From positions 2,640,501-2,704,500 of the forward strand of contig NZ_CP007029.1 of assembly GCF_000227685.2 (NCBI RefSeq): 64,000 nucleotides of DNA, in the 5' to 3' direction. The translations under genes and the position numbers were made by a program. Origin of the DNA: Thioalkalivibrio paradoxus ARh 1. GTDB lineage: Bacteria; Pseudomonadota; Gammaproteobacteria; Ectothiorhodospirales; Ectothiorhodospiraceae. Shown one piece after another: positions 8,301 through 13,767 of the stretch (its first letter is position 1; every line of letters starts with the position of its first letter). The notes beneath the pieces were generated by a model. It did not search any database, had not been told where the DNA came from, and saw only the letters and a list, made by a program, of their open reading frames with translations.

Positions 8301-9308
8301 TCACGCCGCCCCGACCAGCCGGGCCAGATACAGGTAGAGCGGAATGCCGATGATCACATTGAACGGGAAGGTGATGCCCAGCGCCAGCGTCAGGTACAGC
8401 GACGGGTTGGCCTCCGGAACCGCCAGCCGCATCGCCGGCGGCACCGCGATGTAGGATGCACTGGCGCCGAGCACCGCGACCAGCGTGGTACCGCCCAGGC
8501 CGAACCCGAGCGCCCAGTGCCCGATCGCGACACCGACCACGCCGCCGATCAGCGGCATCACCAGCCCGAACGCGACCATGATCACGCCGACCTTGCGGAA
8601 CTCCCGGATCCGCCGTGCCGCCTCCATTCCCATCTCCAGCAGGAACAGGCACAGCACCCCCATGAAAATCTCGTTGATGAACGGGAACAGGCTGTCCATC
8701 GACCCCGGCGCGGCGATCGCGCCGATCAGCAGCGAGCCGAGCAGTAGCAGCACACTGCCGTTGGTCAGCGCCTCGTGCAGCAGGGAGGACATCCCACCCT
8801 GGCCGACCGGATCTGCCGGCGCCGGCTCCGCGCTACCGTTGCGCCCCATGCGCCGGCGCGTCCAGGCCGCCAGCAGCAGGCCGACGATGATCGCGGGCGA
8901 CTCCATCACCGCCAGCATGATCACCGGATAGCTCTCGTATTCGATCCCCGCGGAATCCAGGTAGGCCACCGCTGCCAGGAAAGTTCCCGCACTGACCGAC
9001 CCGTAATGCGCGGCCACGGCAGCCGCGTCCAGCGGACTCACCCTGCGCGTGACCACCAGAAGCAGGTAGCCGATGATCGGCAGCGTGAACCCCATCACCA
9101 GCGCCCAGACCACTGCCTGTAGCGCGACACCGAGATCGGCCCGTCCCAGTTCGTACCCACCGTGCAGCCCGATCGCCACCAACAGGTAGATCGACAGCAT
9201 CTTGGCCATATCCTGCGGAAACCGCAGATCCGACTTCACCACCCGGGCAAAAAAGCCCAGAGCGAAGAAGAGTACCGCGGGAATCAACAGGTTGCTCAGT
9301 GCACCCAT
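8301..9308 (-). CDS. sbtA: Sodium-dependent bicarbonate transporter SbtA
   Basis: Inner-membrane Na+/HCO3- symporter of the Sbt_1 (DUF897) family, 335 residues. It shows about ten hydrophobic helices in two homologous halves. Conserved features include AAVAAHYGSVSAGTF near residue 100, MLAVMESPAIIVGLL, and in the second half INEIFMGVLCLFLLEMGM and GASASYIAVPPAMRL, the repeated helix-break motif. It feeds the carboxysome pathway with bicarbonate, and Na+ coupling suits a saline or alkaline habitat. It sits downstream of the cso genes and directly upstream of the PII-like sbtB. Confidence 0.93.
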   Translation of the reverse strand: MGALSNLLIPAVLFFALGFFARVVKSDLRFPQDMAKMLSIYLLVAIGLHGGYELGRADLGVALQAVVWALVMGFTLPIIGYLLLVVTRRVSPLDAAAVAAHYGSVSAGTFLAAVAYLDSAGIEYESYPVIMLAVMESPAIIVGLLLAAWTRRRMGRNGSAEPAPADPVGQGGMSSLLHEALTNGSVLLLLGSLLIGAIAAPGSMDSLFPFINEIFMGVLCLFLLEMGMEAARRIREFRKVGVIMVAFGLVMPLIGGVVGVAIGHWALGFGLGGTTLVAVLGASASYIAVPPAMRLAVPEANPSLYLTLALGITFPFNVIIGIPLYLYLARLVGAA

Positions 9309-9427
9309 GGGAATCTACCGAAGGTTTCGGGCTGCTACGCGCACAGGCTCTGCTACTGCCATGTTCGGGCACCGCGATTCGGCCGGCCGAACCCGCCGAA
9401 TCGCCCGCACCGCCGCCAAGCAGGCAT

Positions 9428-9706
9428 TCAATCCGGCCAGACCCGGCGACCGGCTTGATAGGGATCCCCCGATCCGGCCGGCTTTGCCGCCGGCGCGTCG
9501 CCGCGGGACCCGCCACGGGTTGGCGAAGACCGCTTCGCGGTCCCCGTGGCTTTCGAGCTTCTGCGCGCCGTCGACGTGGATGCGCTGCCTCCCGCTGCCG
9601 GATCATCCGCACCCGGCTTGCCGGGCGCCTGCGCATCGCTGCTTGCGACCGGCGGTTTCTGTGTCGCGGGACCCGACGGGCCCTTGGTCTGGTCGGCTTC
9701 TGGCAT
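9428..9706 (-). CDS. Small disordered protein in the carboxysome operon (McdB candidate)
   Basis: A 92-residue ORF starting MPEADQTKGPSGPAT. GCGAGG lies about 7 nt before its ATG. Composition is dominated by Pro, Ala, Ser, Gly, Thr, Lys and Arg with an acidic N-terminus, so it should be intrinsically disordered. It ends RRVWPD: its only Trp is third from the C-terminus. McdB carboxysome-positioning adaptors are described as small disordered proteins with a tryptophan within the last few residues, encoded beside alpha-carboxysome genes such as acRAF. The place here fits: 111 nt after acRAF, before sbtA. No ParA-type McdA gene is in the window. The ORF is probably real; McdB identity is inference. 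Confidence 0.5.
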   Translation of the reverse strand: MPEADQTKGPSGPATQKPPVASSDAQAPGKPGADDPAAGGSASTSTARRSSKATGTAKRSSPTRGGSRGDAPAAKPAGSGDPYQAGRRVWPD

Positions 9707-9817
9707 GATCGTACCTCGCTTGCTCCGCGGCGAATGTGCCCCGCGCCGGGCTACCGGCACCCGATCGCCGGCTTGCGCACGGGTTCTTGGGTGCCCCTTT
9801 CCTGCGTGACGATTGCC

Positions 9818-10081
9818 CTACATCGGGCGCGCCGACGCAGGCAACAATGCATCCATCTGCTCGGCAAAGCGCCGCTGACGGTCGCCTAACTCCGTTGCAC
9901 CGTCGTCGGCGTGAATGGTGACATTCAGGTAGGTCCGCCCGAACCCCATGTCCGGATGCAGTCCCTCCTGCTCCGACAACTCCGCCACGCGGTCCAGGAA
10001 CTCGCGCAATGTCTCGTAATCCGGAAACTCGTAGCGTCGCTCGAGCCGGGCGGGCCGGGACCGTTCCTTCCATGCACTCAT
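9818..10081 (-). CDS. acRAF: Alpha-carboxysome RuBisCO assembly factor acRAF (pterin-dehydratase-like)
   Basis: An 87-residue member of the pterin-4a-carbinolamine dehydratase superfamily of the carboxysome-linked branch, which acts as a form IA RuBisCO assembly chaperone rather than an enzyme. The pattern RRYEFPDYETLREFLDRVAE, then HPDMGFGRTYLNVTIHA, matches the PCD-like alpha/beta fold. Its ATG overlaps the stop of the upstream ferritin-like gene by 4 nt (ATGA), indicating translational coupling. The position after csoS1 and the ferritin-like gene is the usual cso order. Confidence 0.88.
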   Translation of the reverse strand: MSAWKERSRPARLERRYEFPDYETLREFLDRVAELSEQEGLHPDMGFGRTYLNVTIHADDGATELGDRQRRFAEQMDALLPASARPM

Positions 10082-10563
10082 CGTCGTCCCCCGGCTCTTT
10101 CAGGTGCCACGACCTGCGCCGAAGCCGCTTCCAGTTCTTCGATCCAGCGCGCGAGTTCGGCTCCATGCGCACGCTCCTCCTCGAGGAGCGTCTCGAAGAA
10201 CATCCGATTATCGTGGTCCCCCATGCGCGCACAATGCCGGGTCGCATCGCCGTACAGCTGGACCAGCGCGAGTTCCAGCTCCCGGTCGCGAAGCAGCAAC
10301 TCGTGCAGGCTTCGGCCCAGCCGAACCGGCCTCAGCTGCGACGCATTCGGTGCCACACCCAGCGCGAGCATGCGCCCGATGATCCGGCTCACATGCTCGT
10401 TCTCCTCGGTCGCCTCCGCCTGCAGCCGCTCGGACGCGGCAGCAAGCCCCCAGGACGCGGCGAGCCGCGCCTGGGTCGTGTACTGCTGCACGGCCGAGAA
10501 CTCGAGGCTGAGCGCGCGGCCCAGATACCCGAGTACCCGAGGATCGGCGTTAGCGAAGAACAT
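10078..10563 (-). CDS. Carboxysome-associated ferritin-like (bacterioferritin-family) protein
   Basis: A 161-residue four-helix-bundle protein of the ferritin-like superfamily that usually accompanies cso operons. Helix 1 carries LEFSAVQQYTTQA, where the Glu could be a metal ligand. EENEHVSRIIGRM supplies a second E-x2-H ligand set, and a later FETLLEEERAHGAEL another E-x2-H pair, so a diiron site looks intact. Its role in the carboxysome is not established; iron or redox housekeeping is a guess. Preceded by csoS1 and coupled by a 4-nt overlap to acRAF. Confidence 0.85.
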   Translation of the reverse strand: MFFANADPRVLGYLGRALSLEFSAVQQYTTQARLAASWGLAAASERLQAEATEENEHVSRIIGRMLALGVAPNASQLRPVRLGRSLHELLLRDRELELALVQLYGDATRHCARMGDHDNRMFFETLLEEERAHGAELARWIEELEAASAQVVAPERAGGRR

Positions 10564-10614
10564 GACGACGGGTCAGCCCGTGCATGGTGTGCCCCTGGGT
10601 CCGTCCCGGACCCA

Positions 10615-10938
10615 TCAGCTCCGCTGCGGGCGGTTGCCGGCCAGAGCGCCTTCGCCACCGAGCACCGGCTCCACTTCGCGGTGCGGACGGGCAATGATGT
10701 GCGCTGCGACCAGACCGTCGCCGACGCGCTCGCAGGCATCGGCGCCGGCGCGCACCGCCGCATTCACCGCACCGGTTTCCCCGCGTACGAGGACGGTGAC
10801 GTAGCCGCCGCCGACAAACTCCCGGGCGATCAGGCGAACCTCGGCGGCCTTGGTCATCGCGTCCGCGGCCTCGATGGCGGGCACCAGGCCCCGGGTCTCG
10901 ATCATCCCCAGCGCGATGCCGTAGGTTTCGTTGGCCAT
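10615..10938 (-). CDS. csoS1: Carboxysome shell hexamer protein CsoS1, copy A (longest)
   Basis: A single-BMC-domain protein that tiles the facets of the alpha-carboxysome shell as hexamers with a central pore. The 107-residue copy has the diagnostic GIALGMIETRGLVPAIEA start, EFVGGGYVTVLVRGETG and VNAAVRAGADACERVG. It differs from the other two copies by a short basic tail (GGEGALAGNRPQRS). At the DNA level its central part is clearly more diverged from the other copies than they are from each other. It is the third csoS1 gene in transcription order, followed by the ferritin-like gene. Confidence 0.96.
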   Translation of the reverse strand: MANETYGIALGMIETRGLVPAIEAADAMTKAAEVRLIAREFVGGGYVTVLVRGETGAVNAAVRAGADACERVGDGLVAAHIIARPHREVEPVLGGEGALAGNRPQRS

Positions 10939-10980
10939 GCTGTGATTCTCCTTAAAATTGAGTGGTTCGGGCCCAGGGTA

Positions 10981-11289
10981 TTACTTGTCGCTCGCCGGGC
11001 CCCCGGTGGGCAGCACGGGCTCCACCTCGCGGTGCGGGCGGGCGATGATGTGTGCTGCAACCAGACCGTCGCCGACGCGCTCGCAGGCATCCGCACCGGC
11101 GCGCACCGCGGCGTTCACCGCACCCGTCTCGCCGCGCACCAGCACGGTCACGTAGCCGCCACCCACAAACTCGCGCCCAATCAGGCGCACTTCAGCCGCC
11201 TTGGTCATCGCGTCCGCCGCTTCGATGGCAGGCACCAGCCCGCGCGTTTCGATCATGCCCAGTGCGATACCGTAGTTTTCGCTTGCCAT
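10981..11289 (-). CDS. csoS1: Carboxysome shell hexamer protein CsoS1, copy B
   Basis: A 102-residue BMC-domain shell protein, almost identical in protein sequence to its neighbours. It has the same GIALGMIETRGLVPA start and EFVGGGYVTVLVRGETG core, with a unique tail VLPTGGPASDK. It is the middle gene in transcription order, with 41 nt to the next csoS1 gene. A 131-bp internal block (11060-11190) is identical base for base to the downstream-coordinate copy C although their 5' ends differ, which points to recent gene conversion. Confidence 0.96.
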   Translation of the reverse strand: MASENYGIALGMIETRGLVPAIEAADAMTKAAEVRLIGREFVGGGYVTVLVRGETGAVNAAVRAGADACERVGDGLVAAHIIARPHREVEPVLPTGGPASDK

Positions 11290-11545
11290 TTCCCAATCTC
11301 CGTCGTCAGATGTGTCAACTAAATTGCTTTCCCGCGGGCCGGCGGCCCGCAGGTCAGGAATTACTCAGAACCGGTTCCACCTCGCGGTGCGGGCGGGCGA
11401 TGATATGCGCCGCCACCAGACCGTCGCCGACGCGCTCGCAGGCATCCGCACCGGCGCGCACCGCGGCGTTCACCGCACCCGTCTCGCCGCGCACCAGCAC
11501 GGTCACGTAGCCGCCACCCACAAACTCGCGCCCAATCAGGCGCAC
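11060..11545. repeat. Identical 131-bp block shared by two csoS1 copies
   Basis: Bases 11060-11190 and 11415-11545 are identical over all 131 positions when read by eye. Just outside the block the two genes differ at many third positions, for example CTTCAGCC against CCTCGGCA immediately after it. The abrupt change from perfect identity to ordinary synonymous divergence is the signature of gene conversion between tandem paralogues. Confidence 0.85.
11334..11350 (-). promoter_or_regulatory. GC-rich intercistronic hairpin between csoS1 copies
   Basis: In the 64-nt spacer between csoS1 copies C and B, GCGGGCC (11334-11340) and GGCCCGC (11344-11350) form a perfect 7-bp stem with a 3-nt loop in the operon transcript. 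There is no U tract after it on the coding strand, so it is not a typical terminator. mRNA stabilisation or processing is a possible role. Confidence 0.5.
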
Positions 11546-11644
11546 CTCGGCAGCCTTGGTCATCGCATCCGCCGCCTCGATGGCGGGCACCAGGCCCCGG
11601 GTCTCGATCATCCCCAGCGCGATGCCGTGGGTCTCGTTTGCCAT
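11354..11644 (-). CDS. csoS1: Carboxysome shell hexamer protein CsoS1, copy C (shortest)
   Basis: A 96-residue BMC shell protein starting MANETHGIALGMIETRG at 11644; the in-frame ATG at 11683 would add 13 residues overlapping the spacer, and the family N-terminus supports the shorter form. The tail is only VLSNS. It is first of the three csoS1 genes in transcription order. Its DNA is a mosaic: the 5' part (11574-11628) is identical over 55 bp to copy A, while the central/3' part (11415-11545) is identical over 131 bp to copy B. A GC hairpin lies 4 nt after its stop. Confidence 0.96.
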   Translation of the reverse strand: MANETHGIALGMIETRGLVPAIEAADAMTKAAEVRLIGREFVGGGYVTVLVRGETGAVNAAVRAGADACERVGDGLVAAHIIARPHREVEPVLSNS

Positions 11645-11702
11645 GTCTGCTTCTCCTGCTGATATCGCTGCTTGTTGAACCAAATGAAACCCGCCGCTTC
11701 GC

Positions 11703-11972
11703 CTATGCCTGCGGCCCTTCGTCTGCCGGCGGCTCCCAGCGGTCGATGATCCCGCCGATGGTCAGATCGGTCAGCACCTCGAAATCGCCCGCCGCATACC
11801 GTGCGGCCGAGCCGCTGACGGTGAAAACCCAGTTGCCAGCACGCGCCCCCACCGGATCGACCGCCACGTGCCGGCCGCCGCCCTGGTCGCGCAGCACCCG
11901 CAGGGCCATCTGCTTCAGGCCGTCCACCCTGCTCGTGCAGATCAGTGAACCCTCGACCCGAAGGATGTCCAT
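11703..11972 (-). CDS. csoS4B: Carboxysome vertex pentamer protein CsoS4B
   Basis: An 89-residue EutN/CcmL-family (BMV) protein that caps the vertices of the shell as pentamers. Motifs: LRVEGSLICTSRVDGL at the N-terminus, HVAVDPVGARAGNWVFTV, GSAARYAAG and LTIGGIIDRWE at the end, all standard for CsoS4. Its ATG overlaps the csoS4A TGA by one base (TGATG), so translation is coupled. It is second of the two vertex genes and precedes the csoS1 set. Confidence 0.95.
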   Translation of the reverse strand: MDILRVEGSLICTSRVDGLKQMALRVLRDQGGGRHVAVDPVGARAGNWVFTVSGSAARYAAGDFEVLTDLTIGGIIDRWEPPADEGPQA

Positions 11973-12235
11973 CAGGCCTTCTCCTCGGCCTCAGGAGGCG
12001 GCCAGTGATCGATGATCCCGACGATGGTCAGATCGCTCGGGTACTCCTTGCTGCCCGCCGCCTCGCGAGCCGCGGAGCTGCCCACGCAGATCACCCAATC
12101 ACCGGGGACGCAACCGACCGCATCGACCGCGACCAGCAGCGAGCGACCATCGCGTACCACCTGCAAGTGCTTGTGTTCGAGCCCAGGGATCCGGTTCGTG
12201 GACACCAGAGGCCGCTCGATCTGACAAATCTTCAT
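11972..12235 (-). CDS. csoS4A: Carboxysome vertex pentamer protein CsoS4A
   Basis: An 87-residue BMV-domain pentamer protein: MKICQIERPLVSTNRIPGL, LLVAVDAVGCVPGDWVICVG, SSAAREAAG and LTIVGIIDHWP. The ATG at 12235 shares its A with the TGA of csoSCA (TGATG); a TTG one codon earlier is a less likely start. One-base overlaps on both sides lock csoSCA, csoS4A and csoS4B into a coupled translational unit. Confidence 0.95.
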   Translation of the reverse strand: MKICQIERPLVSTNRIPGLEHKHLQVVRDGRSLLVAVDAVGCVPGDWVICVGSSAAREAAGSKEYPSDLTIVGIIDHWPPPEAEEKA

Positions 12236-13749
12236 CAATGCCCTCCCTGCGGCGTCCCGCGTACCGAGCAGGAGAGCGCCTCGATCGGACCGCGGGCATT
12301 GCAGTCACGCACGATCTGCAGCGTGTGCAATAGCCCACGCGCCGACAGATCGCGGTAACGGCTGTGCAGCGCGCGGTTCACCCGCTCGCAATGCGCGACC
12401 GCGCGGTCCCGAGAACCCGGAACCTGGCCGTGGTAGTCGTAGCGCACCACCACCGGCACCGGCAGCCCATGGGTCACGTTCAGGCGCGAGCCGATCTTCA
12501 CCCCGACGTCGAGATCGGGCGCCGCTTCCTCGACCGTGTCCATATATGCAAAGTAGGTCAGGTTGCGCAGCTGGATCTCCTCGAAACCGATCCCGATGCC
12601 GAGGAACCGTTCGGCGTGCCCGACGTCGGCATAGCGTCCGTCGTGATAGCTGCGCACGTAGTCGATCTGCGACAGGTTGTTCGCGATGAGCCGTGCCGCC
12701 AGCCGTGCCATCCCGTCGGCCACGCCCTCCGCGGACACCTGCACACGCTCCAGGATCCTGGCCTCGGCCTCGGCGGCCGGCAGCCGCGCCGTCTCGGCAT
12801 ACAGCTCCTGCGCCTCCACACCCGCCTGCGGGTCGATGCGGCCATCGGCACCGGGCACATGCACGCGGATCGCATCGGTGTCGGTGTCCATGCCGATCAA
12901 CAGCAGGTCGATCGACGCGCCGCAGCAGAAACTGTTCTGCACCGCCTGCTGGAACCCGAGCAGGCGTTCCAATCCCGCTTGCGCGGCCTGCTGTTCGTCC
13001 GATCCGTGCGCCGCGCACCCCTCGTGGTCCGGATCACTGGAGCTATAGTGGTACACCACTGCCTTCAGGTACCGGGTCGGCGCATCGGCGGTGTTCGGCC
13101 GCCCTTCCCGGAACCGCAGCATCTCCGTCTCGACCCATTTCTGCAGGCTGTCCTCGATATCGAACAGCGCGCCCGCATAGGACTTGCGTCGAACTGCCCG
13201 GTACGGCAGCCGGAGCACGTAGCGGATCACATGGGCCAGCCGACCGTCGGCGCAGGGCGACACGTCCAGCGTATGGAACCCGCAGTCCTGCAGGAACGAC
13301 TGGAACATGTCTTCGTCGTCGGAGCCCAGCGGATCGTCGGTGAAGAACTCGTCACAGAAGCGCCGGTAGGTTTCGAACACGCACCACGCGAACAGCCGCC
13401 GCATATCGAGCTGGGAGACCCAGGCGTCGCCCAGAATCTCGGGCGGCAGCTCGTAGCCGAGCCGCTCGCGCGCAATCGCCTGGGCCCGCGTCTCGAAATC
13501 TTCCTCGTGCTGCAGCGCCGACAGCCGCTTTAACACCGGAACAATGTTGTCGAACGACTCCTTCACGCGGCGCTCGTACCCGAACAGGTAGGCGTTCTCG
13601 TCGCCTCGCGTCAGCGGATGCAGCCCCCGCGCCGCGCCGCCGCGACCGAACGACGGGCGCGTCGGACGCCGCGAGGTTGCCGGGACAGGCGCAGGCGCCG
13701 GTCCCTGCGACCAGAACAACGAACGTGGCGATTGACGGCGACCAGGCAT
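12235..13749 (-). CDS. csoSCA: Carboxysomal beta-type carbonic anhydrase CsoSCA
   Basis: Shell-associated carbonic anhydrase (CsoS3, epsilon/beta class) that converts luminal bicarbonate to CO2 beside RuBisCO; 504 residues. The basic, Pro-rich N-terminus (about 40 residues) matches the disordered tail that tethers the enzyme to RuBisCO. Probable zinc ligands are Cys166 (DVSPCADGR), His234 (VVYHYSSSD) and Cys245 (DHEGCAAHG); the His-x10-Cys spacing equals that known for the family. The C-terminal half is the degenerate second domain. The ATG at 13749 has a GGGGGAG 7-8 nt upstream; a GTG directly before it is possible. It starts 18 nt after csoS2. Confidence 0.96.
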   Translation of the reverse strand: MPGRRQSPRSLFWSQGPAPAPVPATSRRPTRPSFGRGGAARGLHPLTRGDENAYLFGYERRVKESFDNIVPVLKRLSALQHEEDFETRAQAIARERLGYELPPEILGDAWVSQLDMRRLFAWCVFETYRRFCDEFFTDDPLGSDDEDMFQSFLQDCGFHTLDVSPCADGRLAHVIRYVLRLPYRAVRRKSYAGALFDIEDSLQKWVETEMLRFREGRPNTADAPTRYLKAVVYHYSSSDPDHEGCAAHGSDEQQAAQAGLERLLGFQQAVQNSFCCGASIDLLLIGMDTDTDAIRVHVPGADGRIDPQAGVEAQELYAETARLPAAEAEARILERVQVSAEGVADGMARLAARLIANNLSQIDYVRSYHDGRYADVGHAERFLGIGIGFEEIQLRNLTYFAYMDTVEEAAPDLDVGVKIGSRLNVTHGLPVPVVVRYDYHGQVPGSRDRAVAHCERVNRALHSRYRDLSARGLLHTLQIVRDCNARGPIEALSCSVRGTPQGGH

Positions 13750-13767
13750 CACGGTTCTCCCCCGGGA

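Noticed and set aside
6534-8747. 737-codon plus-strand ORF through cbbR and sbtB
   Set aside because: It crosses three well-supported genes, is full of His/Arg/Gln low complexity and begins inside the deaminase gene.
9374-9387. 14-nt palindrome TTCGGCCGGCCGAA upstream of sbtA as operon terminator
   Set aside because: No T tract on either strand, and such GC palindromes are expected by chance at this base composition.
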